Shown here: one piece after another, positions 35,406 to 45,620 of the stretch
Layout: every line of letters starts with the position of its first letter
How positions within the stretch are numbered: position 1 is the stretch's first letter
From: Pectinophora gossypiella
Taxonomy: Eukaryota > Arthropoda > Insecta > Lepidoptera > Gelechiidae
Direction of reading: 5' to 3'
Assembly: GCF_024362695.1 (NCBI RefSeq)
Contig: NC_065423.1
Location: 241,001-305,000 of the forward strand
DNA: 64,000 nt
Position numbers and translations under genes: made by a program
The notes under the pieces: model-generated
Told to the model about the DNA's origin: nothing
The model's input: only the letters and a program-made list of their open reading frames with translations
Database searches by the model: none

Positions 35406-36326
35406 TCATGAATCAAGGCTAGCTTGCAAGAGAGAGCGGGCGAATTGATCACGCGAGTCCGTCTGTACTTCTCTGTTATAGAATCTCGCAAATGTCAGAG
35501 AGTTGCCGGTCCAGCCAGCGGTCTTTTTGATAAGATCTATGCTCACTCCTAACCTGCTGGCAGCCGAAGTAGACGCGTGTCTGGTGCTGTGAGCCCTATA
35601 GGTTTCCGTATCAACTCCACTCTCTGCCAGAGTAGCCTTGATCCATCGACTCAATGTCTGTGAACATACCTTTTTGAAAGGCTTTCTAAAAGAGATCAGA
35701 AGAAATTCACAGTTTGGTGGACGTCTAGATGCAGACATGGACAAATAACTATCTAAAGTCCTTGCAGGACAAATAGAAGGTTTTTCCTCGAAGTACGGGA
35801 GAATTAATAAAGGTTGCGAGCGATTTATCGCAGAAGTTTTTATTTGATCCGTTATGTTAATAACAATTTTTTCATTAGATTTAACAATATTAATCAGTCT
35901 TATCAATGATAATGTTTGCACACGATGGGCTGTTATTAAGGCCAAGAGAGTTGTTAGTTTTTTAGACAATAACTCGAAAGACAGATTTTCGTTAGGGTAT
36001 AATTTACTTAAATAATCTAGAACCCTGGATGGGTCCCATGTACTGTTATATCTTGGAAGTGGAGTACGTAGTTTATAAATTCCTAACATAAATCGTTTAA
36101 TTTGAGGGTTGTTTATAACCTCGGAATCAAGAATCAGCGAAAGAGCAGCCTTTGAGGTATTAATTGTCCCATACTTGTATCCGCGATTATAAATGTACAT
36201 AAGAAATTCTAAAACTATAGTCGTAGAAACATCAAACAAATGATAGTTATTTTCTGTACAAAACTTAAACCATTGTCCAAGAGCAGTATTATACTGTTTA
36301 AGTGTATTGTTTGATAAAGATGCCAT
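35406..36326 (-). CDS. DIRS tyrosine recombinase
   Basis: Integrase of the element, acting on the circular DNA copy. In the numbering of a frame open from 36365 the catalytic set is R148 (in LITAHRVQTL), H259 and R262 (AHSTRH), W285 (AGWTGN) and the nucleophile Y296 (ARFYNR), the R..HxxR..W/H..Y pattern of phage-type recombinases. N-terminal residues ~15-110 resemble the SAM-like core-binding domain. The frame begins in overlap with the stop of the upstream pol frame (TTGA at 36362-36365), but there is no ATG there. The first ATG is at 36326, giving 306 aa. Expression may need re-initiation or an upstream overlap; this is not resolved. Confidence 0.93.
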   Translation of the reverse strand: MASLSNNTLKQYNTALGQWFKFCTENNYHLFDVSTTIVLEFLMYIYNRGYKYGTINTSKAALSLILDSEVINNPQIKRFMLGIYKLRTPLPRYNSTWDPSRVLDYLSKLYPNENLSFELLSKKLTTLLALITAHRVQTLSLIRLINIVKSNEKIVINITDQIKTSAINRSQPLLILPYFEEKPSICPARTLDSYLSMSASRRPPNCEFLLISFRKPFKKVCSQTLSRWIKATLAESGVDTETYRAHSTRHASTSAASRLGVSIDLIKKTAGWTGNSLTFARFYNREVQTDSRDQFARSLLQASLDS

Positions 36327-36361
36327 AATGACATTCACGGCGTCTGCAGGGGCGCCCTGCC

Positions 36362-38164
36362 TCAAGAATGCGTCCCTGATAATACACCGGCAACCAGGGT
36401 AAGGTTCTGATGCAGTTTGTGTTCGGTACTGTAAGGGGATGATAACAAACTAATATTAGGAGAGAATTCAATTAATTCAGATGTCAGCAGTTTTTTGAAA
36501 AGGGGATACCAAGGTTGTGTAGGCCATAGAGGCACAACAACAATACCTTGCGCTTTATCAAATATTATTTTTTGTAACATTTTGAGAATGAGACAAAATG
36601 GAGGAAATGCATAAAAAAAATATGACGACCAAGAGACTGTAAAAGCGTCAACCCTAAACGCGTCAGGGTCACGTTGCCAAGAAATGAATCTGTCACATTT
36701 TTTGTTTATTCGACTGGCAAACAAGTCGATATCGGGACAACCCAGTCTGCGACAAATTACACGGTAAGCTTCATCAGATAACTCCCATTCAATATCCGCA
36801 TGCACCCGACGCGATTCTGTATCGGCGATAGTGTTATCAGCCGAACTAATGTAAGATGCGAATATAAATATGCCTCTGTTTTCGCACCACTGCCAAATAT
36901 CGCGACTTAAATTACTTAAGTGTGGAAATTGAATGCCTCCCATTCTGTTTATATATGAAATTGCTGTTGAGTTATCAATTCTTAAAAGAACCTCACAATT
37001 TCTGTAGTTTTTTGCGAAAATTTTTAAGCCAAAAAATGCAGCTGCTAACTCTAAGTAATTTATGTGCTGGGTAAGCTCCTCGCTTGACCACTGTCCACTA
37101 GCCGTCTCATCAGAACAACAAACTCCCCAGCCGGTACGGGATGCATCGGAATATATTTCCAACCGGTAATTGCCTGAACGTATGGGGCAGCCGTGATCAT
37201 TGATGTTACGAATCCACCAATTCAAGTCTGTGCTTAGAGAATCGGGAATGTTAATATATTGATCGTAATCATCTTTAACTTTTAAGTAAAGAAACTTTGT
37301 CCTTTCGAAATTTTTAGTGTACATCCAGCCATACGGGACTGCCGGACACACTGAAATTAATAATCCTATCAAGTGTGCAAACTTACGCAGTTTACACCGT
37401 TTTATTATAGAAAAGTATAAAAGCTCTTCCATAATTCTTTGTCTTTTATCGAATGGAATACTTAAAGTAAGCTTCGCTGAATTGAAGACAAAACCAAGAA
37501 ACGTAGCCGTATGACTGGGTGTATTTACAGACTTTTTATAGTTGATCGAAAAACCTAACCACTCAAGCAAGGTTTTTGTAGTTTCAAAGTTTTGAATACA
37601 GTCTGAATAAGTATCGCCGAATAAAAGCAGATCGTCTAAATAGATAACTGACAAGAAACCTTTATCACGAAGAAATTGAATTGCAGGTCTCATTAATTTT
37701 GTAAAAACGTAGGGTGCGATATTTAGACCGAAAGGTAATACTTGAAATTCGTATAGCTTTCCAAGAAAGCAAAAACGTAATAATTTTCGATAGTCCTTGT
37801 GTACACTGACTGAGAAATATGCATCTTTCAAGTCAATAGAGCACATATATGAGTTTTTAGACATAAGTCTCATTGCCGTTCTATAATCTTCGAGTTTAAA
37901 ATGTGGTGCATGAATAAATCTATTTAAAGACTTTAAATTTAAAATAAATCTATTTTCTCCATTACTCTTCTTAATCAGAAAAATGCTTGACAAGAACTGA
38001 CCTTCACAAGGTTCACATTCACGCACCGCACCGATCTTAATAAGTTTCTCGATCTCTTTACTCATTAATAATGACTGTAATTCAGACACTGGCTTATTTA
38101 AAGGGTAGACAGATTGAATATTCTCAATTGAAGCGGGGATACGCAATCCCGAGACCCATGACAA
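36362..38164 (-). CDS. DIRS pol: reverse transcriptase, RNase H, methyltransferase-like domain
   Basis: Copies the element RNA into DNA. Counting from the TTG at 38164: RT motif A at D111 (SIDLKDAYF), motif C YLDD at 175-178; RNase H acidic residues D340 (IYSDAS), E372 (YLELAAA), D397 (LRIDNS) and D448 (ADNTIADTE). Then comes the C-terminal block of the DIRS type at ~475-560 (CPDIDLFASR, VVPLWPTQPW), often compared with Dam-like methyltransferases. The start is uncertain: 38164 is a TTG, and the frame stays open upstream through QAGRLQFFYNNWSQIT, which looks like genuine RT-leader sequence, into the 3' end of gag in the -1 frame. Translation may therefore involve a frameshift. No internal stop occurs over 600 codons. 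Confidence 0.94.
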   Translation of the reverse strand: MSWVSGLRIPASIENIQSVYPLNKPVSELQSLLMSKEIEKLIKIGAVRECEPCEGQFLSSIFLIKKSNGENRFILNLKSLNRFIHAPHFKLEDYRTAMRLMSKNSYMCSIDLKDAYFSVSVHKDYRKLLRFCFLGKLYEFQVLPFGLNIAPYVFTKLMRPAIQFLRDKGFLSVIYLDDLLLFGDTYSDCIQNFETTKTLLEWLGFSINYKKSVNTPSHTATFLGFVFNSAKLTLSIPFDKRQRIMEELLYFSIIKRCKLRKFAHLIGLLISVCPAVPYGWMYTKNFERTKFLYLKVKDDYDQYINIPDSLSTDLNWWIRNINDHGCPIRSGNYRLEIYSDASRTGWGVCCSDETASGQWSSEELTQHINYLELAAAFFGLKIFAKNYRNCEVLLRIDNSTAISYINRMGGIQFPHLSNLSRDIWQWCENRGIFIFASYISSADNTIADTESRRVHADIEWELSDEAYRVICRRLGCPDIDLFASRINKKCDRFISWQRDPDAFRVDAFTVSWSSYFFYAFPPFCLILKMLQKIIFDKAQGIVVVPLWPTQPWYPLFKKLLTSELIEFSPNISLLSSPYSTEHKLHQNLTLVAGVLSGTHS

Positions 38165-38250
38165 TAATATATTATCATTGGTGATCTGCGACCAATTATT
38201 ATAGAAAAATTGAAGTCTACCCGCCTGTGACTCGACGACGGCAACTGGCT

Positions 38251-39242
38251 CTAGCGATGCGCTGTTCGACCGGAGTGGCGCGGCTGCGCCGGCGGCGCTC
38301 GGCGGTCGTACGTCTGACGTGGCGGCGGCCTGCGCCCACCACTCGCTGAGTTCGCCTTCGCTGGAGCGCGGCGAGGTTGGGATGGCGCCGCCGACGTCGG
38401 CGGCCCCCTCCAGTTTAAAGCTCTCGATGTTGATGCCTCCCCTGCTTTATTCTTAGGTTGAGGTTTAGGCTTAACAACTGTATGTCTCAGCTCCGCACCT
38501 GTCCTTGTTATTGCCTTCATAGACCTTAGATTTTCTTGTAAGTCTTTTCCGAATAACAAATTATCTCGCTTGAGATCTTTGATATTATCTTTAACGTCTT
38601 TACTAAGGCTTGTCAGTATAAAGTTACGTCTAGTTTGTGTCTCTGAGAAATGTATGTGACACAGAAGTCTTCCCGTGTCACTGAGAGCCTTCAGCATATC
38701 ATTTTTAGTTGCATCCTCGGTAATATTCCCTGATAATAAAGTCGACATTGTGTTTGCCACACTTGTTATAATCTTTCCTAAGAGCTTTTGTTTTCCCATT
38801 AGAATATTATCTCGTTTCAAGACATTTTCATTGCATGCCGCTTTTATTTCAGGGTTTAAAACAGGAGCCTGAGCTAACTTCAAGTTCTCTGGAATTTCAT
38901 ACTTTTGTGTAATTTCTTTTCTTGTATCTTCTTTAAGGCCATTAATAAGAAAGTCCGACCATCTGCTGGCAATGTCCTTTTGAATGCAAGGGCCAAACTT
39001 TTCTTCCCTCACGGGTTCTTCTCCTAGGATTAATAATATATCCGGGTCTAACTCAGAAACCGGCTCAGAAGCCGAGGGTACGGCCGTTTCTGAAGGGCCG
39101 ACTAGCTGCATCGATGTGCTAGCTGTAGCTGGTGCAACCCCTGAAGCGGGAGCAGGCAACGGGTGCTGTGGCTGCGTTGTCGTGTTTTCAATAGCTAATT
39201 CGGGCCCCGGTGAAGTGTCGAAGACAGTGCCTAATGGGGTTT
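38251..39242 (-). CDS. DIRS gag, exon 2
   Basis: Main part of the putative Gag (about 330 codons after the inferred acceptor). The N-terminal part is rich in Pro, Ala and Thr. The middle (about residues 90-230) is a predicted helical, charged region with LKRDNLLFGKDL-type repeats (also VLKRDNILMGKQKLL). The C-terminus is strongly basic and rich in Arg/Pro, as in nucleic-acid-binding Gag tails. It has no CCHC knuckle. The frame remains open 12 codons further upstream to an apparent start, but those codons lie in the presumed intron, just before a polypyrimidine-CAG acceptor. Stop TAG at 38251-38253, 86 bp before the first pol residue described. Confidence 0.8.
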
Positions 39243-39583
39243 CTGAAAAAATAAAATGCCCAGACTGTACTAAACACAACCACAGCCATGAATGCTATAT
39301 TTGAATAGATAGAACTCACGACATAGTCTCACGGACTATGCTCACGAATTATGATTAATTATTTCCATATACAGCGATCAACCTTACAGATTGAACTGAA
39401 GTATAAATTGGCATGATGGTACATATTCCCCTTTTTATACAACGATCAACCTTACAGATTGAACTGGAGTATAAATTGGCGGGATGGTATTAGTCTTGCA
39501 GACTAAACTCCATGTCCAAAAGAGTAACATATAAATATATATCTTTTTTTTTTTTTTTATTTATTTATGTAGCACAAAAGTAC
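39243..39583 (-). other. Putative 341-bp intron in DIRS gag
   Basis: On the minus strand it begins GTACTTTTGTG and ends TTTTATTTTTTCAG. It is AT-rich, has stop codons that would terminate exon 1, and contains a ~45-bp tandem duplication (39375-39420 and 39440-39485, both with GATCAACCTTACAGATTGAA). Joining the flanks preserves frame (phase 1). Confidence 0.65.
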
Positions 39584-39830
39584 CTTCACATTTGGAATCC
39601 TCCTGCATAGGGTCTGTTTCCAACATAGAATAGTCTTGGTCTTGACTATAGTCTCGTCTCTCGTAATAACGTTGCAGATGTTCTTCCGATCGCGATGATA
39701 AAGATGAATCACTGTAAGTACGGTGGCGCGAGCGGTGACGACGTTCGCGAATCTTCGATTTTTTCCTTTCTAATTTCCGAATTTTCATGTCAATATATTC
39801 CTCATCGTCGTAATGTTTGCGTTTTCCCAT
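39584..39830 (-). CDS. DIRS gag, exon 1 (basic N-terminus)
   Basis: Starts at an ATG at 39830 and encodes 82 complete codons, MGKRKHYDDEEYID..., rich in Arg, Lys, Ser and Glu, before a GAAG|GTACTT donor at 39584/39583. If unspliced it would end seven codons later at TAA. Spliced to the acceptor at 39242 the split codon becomes GAA and the downstream gag frame is entered correctly, giving a Gag of about 412 aa. Such a short basic module in front of gag would fit a nucleic-acid-binding role. Splicing is inferred from sequence only. Confidence 0.7.
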
Positions 39831-39968
39831 CTCGAATAATCACGAATAACACAATACAATCACAAATAACACTAATTAGATCACTAAAGTGTAAAAAGTT
39901 AAATATTAAATAAATACAAAGTACCTACTAGTGATCGAAAAAATACGTGCACGATGGCCGCGACACAG

Positions 39969-40116
39969 AACGTGTATGAGGTACTGTCAGTGTGGCGAGC
40001 ATAGAATATATCCATTTTTTGTGGGTAGAGGTAATTTATACTCTAAACCTGTGTACGATGGCAGCACATATGCGTGCTACTACAAGTGATATAAGTGTAA
40101 TCTCGAAGGGCGAATC
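39969..40116 (-). repeat. DIRS right inverted terminal repeat
   Basis: Reverse complement of 34861-35008. It contains GATTACACTTATATCACTTG on the minus strand and lies 5' of gag, so it probably includes the element's promoter. The outermost bases to 40129 also recur in the internal complementary region. Confidence 0.9.
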
Positions 40117-40129
40117 ACTGAAGTTTAAT

Positions 40130-41250
40130 GACGTTACAGATTGAAAAAGTCGCTTGGACAGGATGAAATCCCGAGGTCCCGGGATGTGGCGAATATTTTC
40201 GGAATTAGAGGAAGCAAGAATTCCAAATTCAAAAATATTTTTATGCGCCTGGTAACATAGTTAGTCTGAATCACCAATTTAAAAACTACTGCAGCTTCTC
40301 ACAATATGTATAGCCGAGGAAAGGTAGCTGCAAGAAACACCTCGGCACAAGACGGCAAGCAGCCATATTGGGCCTTCCTTGATCCCTGGTCATTAATAAA
40401 ACCACATGGAACTTAATGTACGTAAGTTATTCATTTAAGTGTAGTTTTCATTGACACATTTGCCTCGACCATTATAGACGGCTATAAGGCTGACCTCCTA
40501 TCACGTTGGTCTAACAGAAAGCCTGTGAGGTGTGGGCACTTAGTTCATTTTGCGATGGATGAACATCCATTTGTGATTGACTATCCCAACACGAGCTTAT
40601 GTTACATAGATCGTAATAAATTGTTTATTGTGTTCCTGTGTTTGAGTGGAAGTGAATAAAAACATTTCGCTACTTATTATATGAGCAACGGGCTGATAAT
40701 TTATTGGGCTTCGCATCAAAAGAGACCCAGAAATGTGTGAGTGAAAAGCAAAAAAAGGTGTGGTGGTGTGGAAGTGTGTGTGTGTGTGTGTGTTGTGTGA
40801 GTAAATGAATAAAAAAATATTATTATAATCGATTGTGTGAAGAAGGATATGTGTAGAAAATGTGTGAGTACTGAAAGCAATTTACAGAGATGAATGGAAG
40901 AACAAATTGATGTTGTCTCAAGCTCTTAGAGTGGAATAAGGAATGAACGATGATGATCAAAAGTGACTGCAACTTTTACTCTGATTAATTTTGACACTGG
41001 TTCATTAGAAATAACGTAGAAAAGTATATTACATATTATTTACTTATGTACTTAATGTACATTATTTATGTGACAATAACATTCACAAGATACATGTAAC
41101 ATCTAAAATCCCATCAGCGAATCACCTAAATAAAACTGAAATAAACGCGGATTCCGTGTGTTCGTGACGTCATAAAGGTAGCGTTATGACGTCACGCGCG
41201 ACAGTTAAACGCTTGATGACGTAGGCAAGGGTGGAATGAATATTGATGTC
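40130..41250. other. Non-coding stretch with LINE 3' end and repeat fragments
   Basis: A minus-strand LINE 3' end lies at about 40217-40345 (AAATTCAAAAATATTTTTAT; CTACTGCAGCTTCTCACAA), also present at 63549-63720. The CCTATCACGTTGGTCTAACA repeat is at about 40465-40590. A GT tract is at about 40773-40792. No gene seen. Confidence 0.6.
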
Positions 41251-41667
41251 GTGGCCAGATCATAGAATTGACCATTTCATGAAATGATCGACCATTTCAT
41301 GAAATGGTCGTATTTCATGAAATGGCCAACTTCAACTGACCATATCGTTTAAACGTCAGCGTTTAATGATATTTCCATCCACGTTTGGCCATATCATTAA
41401 TGTAGGGTGTCCATGATAAGTGGTGTAATAAAAACGCGAAATAAGGTAGGAAATAATGTATTACTCTAGTACAAAGTACAAAAATGTTTAAAAGTGAAAT
41501 AAAAATTAAAAAGTCATTTTCGATTAACGGAGTGTTGATGTAGTTGACATATACGCCGTAACTGCATCTCGCTTTGAAGTCGTCGTCATATTTTTTGACA
41601 CTATTTCATGCCATTGGTCATCATTCAGTATACTTTTCGTGTGTAAGATAAACATACTGGCGGCTTA

Positions 41668-41689
41668 GGGGTGGCCCAAGGGCCACCCC
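41668..41689. repeat. GC hairpin inside the 41.25-kb transposon
   Basis: GGGGTGGCCC at 41668-41677 and GGGCCACCCC at 41680-41689 form a perfect 10-bp stem with an AA loop; the outer GGCGG/CCGCC can extend it. It lies about 20 bp downstream of the stop of the minus-strand frame. Confidence 0.6.
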
Positions 41690-41709
41690 CGCCGCACCCT
41701 AACCTACCG

Positions 41710-41997
41710 TTATGCCTTGTAAAAATTATAAAAAAAAGGATTATGATAATTTAAATTATGACAAAAACATTTATGCATTTTAATAGAATCCCGTTTCAAG
41801 TAGTTAATGCCATCTGCGGCAAATCTACAATAAGTCACGTCAAAAAAAGAAACTTTACGGACAGTAGGATCGTCTATATTTTTCTTTTTTAAAATTAATA
41901 TCTCTTCATTCGCAGTTTTAATTATATCATATTTTGAAATCCAATAATAGTCCATTGATTTACGTAGCGTGGTCACTCGACCTTCATTATTTGCCAT
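41710..41997 (-). other. Unrecognised 95-codon frame inside the transposon
   Basis: Starts MANNEGRVTTLRK and is Lys- and Tyr-rich. No family recognised. Part of it is antisense to a dispersed repeat (GCCATCTGCGGCAAATCTAC, then CACGTCAAAAAAA) that occurs in several other places in this window. So at least its middle is repeat-derived and a genuine protein is doubtful. Confidence 0.2.
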
Positions 41998-42419
41998 ATA
42001 ACCTAAAAATAAAAATAAAGTTGCTGTCTACTGTTAATACGAGTTTTTCTTTTCACCTTAGTGTCAAAACATTGCTTCACTGCACTTTTATCTTGTATTT
42101 GCTCATTATTATTCGTATTATTCGCGTTCACACAAGAATAATTATTGTCCGCCGCCATTATGCAAAACAAAAACAAAGCGACACCAGCGCCACTACCGGT
42201 GGATAATGTTACTATTTTACGATATGATCGCTAACGTTTGGCCATATCATGAAGTAATCATGCATTTAGTTGGTCATATCGTTAAACGTTTTGTGTTCAT
42301 TGATCTGGCCAAACCACATCATGATGTGGCCAACGAATGTTGTTCTATTTCATGAAATACGACCATTTCATGAAATGGTCGATCATTTCATGAAATGATC
42401 AATTCTATGATATGGCCAC

Positions 42420-44228
42420 GATATTGACAACGCGGATAAATGGTCAACCAGGTGCGAATATACATTTGAGGCCCTATCTTACTATGATCTAAGTACCCAC
42501 ACCCATAGAGCAACACGGGCCTCCGCGGACCACACCCACACCTCACGGAGCTCTCTGTTAGACCAACGTGATAGGTGGTGAGCCGTATCGCCGTCCACTT
42601 CAATAAGAATTAAGTGAATATTAGATTGCACACATATATTCAAAAGTCCGGGTCCGGGGCCTTCAGCGCTTCCTGTTTGTCCGGCCAAGTAGTTAATTTT
42701 CTTTGCGGCCAATCTACAAAAAGTCACGTCAAATAAATAAAAAAAAAATCAAAATTTTTTGAGAAAGCCAAACTCTTTGGTACTCATCACTTTATTATGC
42801 ACAATTAACTGTCTATAAAGTTTTGTAACCTAGACTCTAGGTGCCAGAGTGTTAGACAGTTCCTAACCTAATGAATTATACTGACAGACGAGTATTACAC
42901 CGTATTGTCATAGAGTCTATTATGCGCTGTAAGACAAAAGCGATTATCACCTACCTCGTAGGCAATGACATTGTTCTTAATATCTGTACGACTTATTACG
43001 CTCTCGTACTAAGATCTACAAAGTACCAAGACTTTGACTCCTACATTTTATTAATGATAGTACTTATTAGAAAGTTCATCTTGGCTTAAATCTTTAGGTT
43101 ACCGAGGTGAAGCAGGACCGTTATTATAGATAGAATAACATGATTTGGTCATTGAAAATAGACGTGATCTTATATATAGGATTTTACTTATTCTGAAGAT
43201 CGATTAGGTTAAAAAAATATTTATTTCTCATCACAAGACTTAATGTCACTTACATGAGAAAAAAGTTATAACAATGTAATGTAGATTAATCAAATATTAT
43301 GACACCTCACAGAAAGTGTGAACACTGCATATATATTAGGTATTTAAAACAATATTCATTTTGAAGTGAAGATTTGTTGGTGAAATACTGGATAAGTTTA
43401 AATTTAAATACATACATACATACATAAACTCACGCCCGTAATCCCTAATGGGGTGGGCAGAGCCACAAGTATTCAAAGACAACTTGCAGCCACTGTTGAT
43501 ACGATGTCGTAAGCTGGATATGATGAACCTTATGGTGATAAGGGATCAGCCTATCGCCCATAACATCGCCTTTTTTATATGTTTAGATATTTAAGCACTG
43601 GTGCATGGTGCAGTGTCTGACGTTGATGGTGCCGGCGACTTGTTGCTAGGTGACCGCACGTGAGCACCTACTTGTTATTCTAAACACGTATCTTAAGGTT
43701 TCCTACAAATAATAAGACCTACCTACTTGCTCCGTCAAAAGTATATTTTTTTTGCCATTCATATAATTCGTAGGTAATCGTAATTAATCTACAAATAAAA
43801 GACCTTTCAAATGCTATAAGTGGTCTAGACCATCTCCCATATACTCCTGGTCACATGAACATGACCAATTTCCATCTGTCCTTCAACCTCTAGGGAGGAA
43901 GTCTAACTACATATTGGGTCACACACACGCCCCGGAACTATTATTTCCAGACAAACGAGTTTCCTTACGATTTCTTTTACCGTTAGTAAGTACGTGATAT
44001 CAATTTATATGAACAGACGAATACTGTGCCAAAAGTGAAGCAATAAAAACTATAATCAACTATCGGGATGGGCAGAACCCCAAAACAATTATCCAAATAC
44101 GAAATTTAAACTCATAAAGTCAGTGGTATAGAGGCCGAGTCGGGATTCGAACCCATGAAACTACTTTTTTTTTTAATTAAGATGTAAGCCACGCGTCCCG
44201 GGGCCATCGTGCAGTAAACCATTAATTG
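42420..44228. other. Non-coding stretch with dispersed repeats
   Basis: Minus-strand copy of the CACCTATCAC..GGTCTAACA family at about 42480-42605, here one of the longest. The AATCTACAAAAAGTCACGTC repeat end lies at 42690-42745. A repeat beginning in CATA microsatellite and ACTCACGCCCGTAATCCCTA runs from about 43408 to 43565 and ends near CAGCCTATCGCCCATAACA. Weak tRNA-like SINE head (minus) near 44130-44155. No gene. Confidence 0.6.
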
Positions 44229-44556
44229 CTTCTTCTTCTATCGCGTAGGTTGTGAGGTGGATTCCCAACCCCATCAACCCTGGTGTCAGGGTTTTATTAT
44301 TGAGCCGCCAAAGCCCCCTGACATGGCCCGTAACGACTACTTACTTACATCAGTAAGTAGTAACCGGGACCAACAGCTCAACGTGCCTTCCGAAGCACGG
44401 ATCATCTTACTTTCGGACAATCAGGTGATCAGCCTGTAATGTCCTAACCAAACTAGGGATCACAAAGTAATTTTTGTGATATGTCCCCACCGGGATTTGA
44501 ACCCGGGACCTCCGGATCGTGAGCCCAACGCTCAAACCATTCGACTACGGCGGCCG
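44229..44556 (-). mobile_element. tRNA-derived SINE, full length
   Basis: Well-preserved minus-strand copy of the family at 17501: head with GGGTTCAAATCCCGGTGGGG (B box), body GATCCGTGCTTCGGAAGGCA, tail GATAGAAGAAGAAG. Confidence 0.85.
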
Positions 44557-45281
44557 TTAGGTGCTAAAATAAAGTCTTCTTCCGACAAAAGCAAATATAA
44601 AATAATTATTTATCTAACGCACAATGCAGACTAGCGTTGTAGTATGGATATTAGACTGATAAGAACTCTTCCGAGAGCACTAAATCATTGAGATAAAACC
44701 TCTGGAAAACATAGTATTAAGTCCGAATGTAAGTAATAGGTATGTCTGGGGTAATGTGAAACCAAACGTAACACACTCCGTTACAATAACTCTATGTCTC
44801 ACGCAAAATAATGCGATCTGCCAAGTTAATCTTGTGCCGAAGAGGAATGGTCTTGTTTATTTAGTTACGCGAACTAGTATTGTATTGTATAATAAATAAA
44901 ATACCTACCCACCTAAATAAATTACGTACAGAAACTATACAACGTCACTGTTATACAACCTCCATATAATCACTATTACAGGACAGATAAGTAAAGTCGA
45001 AAAATCCAGTCCCGGTCCAGATACCGTCATATTTTTTTTAATTAATATTAAAAAATCGTCCTTATTTGTTCTGTTACAGTGACCGTAATTCCATGCGAAA
45101 TTGAAAATGTGACAGCGCGTACGGTTTATAGCATTTATATTGAAGTCATGGATGTATTTTTGAATTTAGTATGTTATGTTACTATGAAGTTCTAAGGTGG
45201 ATAATAAAGACACATTCTCTCTATCAGATTTTAAAGTTACAATACGCCTGGAAATATAAAAAGCTGAACCAGTTCTATAAA
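44557..45281. other. Non-coding AT-rich stretch
   Basis: No frame, repeat or motif recognised. Confidence 0.5.
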
Positions 45282-45620
45282 TACACTTCTCATCAAAAAA
45301 ATCGAAACACTTCCGTTTTCATTGTTTCTGTCCGAATTTAACACAAAAAAGAATTCATACGATGAAAAAAAATACATAAATGTATAGCTGGCAGTTTGGC
45401 CATTACAGTAATAAGCGAAAATTCTAAATTCAAAATTAGAATTTCATTTGTTTATCTTATAAACGAAATGAATCACTGTTTTGAGACAAATGTGTGTTTA
45501 GGGTTGGAGTACATTTAGCGTTTAAAAACTAAAAATTGGCGCCTATCCTTAAACTTTTTGTTTTTTATTTCAATACTGTGACTTTGGGACGTCTGAAAAA
45601 AGGTTTTTTTTCTAAAACGT

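Larger units (their letters stand above)
34803..40129 (-). mobile_element. Complete DIRS-type retrotransposon (tyrosine recombinase order)
   Basis: The element reads leftward: gag, RT/RNase H/methyltransferase-like, tyrosine recombinase. Inverted terminal repeats of ~148 bp lie at 34861-35008 and 39969-40116 and are almost identical. Beyond the left repeat a unique extension (34803-34860) is present, and an internal complementary region at 35096-35220 contains the inverse of both outer ends joined together. This arrangement is the hallmark of DIRS elements, which are thought to copy through a circular intermediate and integrate by recombinase without target duplication. All frames are open apart from the inferred gag intron, so the insertion looks recent. 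No target duplication is evident, as expected. Confidence 0.93.
41251..42419. mobile_element. DNA transposon with palindrome-array termini
   Basis: Ends are inverted: left GTGGCCAGATCATAGAATTG, right CAATTCTATGATATGGCCAC, with ~75 bp of close inverted similarity. Within each terminus ATTTCATGAAAT or CATTTCATGAAATG palindromes recur three times, and further inward looser GGCCATATCATGAA motifs appear in both orientations. Flanks share ATATTGA, a possible partial target duplication. Superfamily unknown. The interior contains a 95-codon minus-strand frame and a strong hairpin at 41668-41689. Confidence 0.75.
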
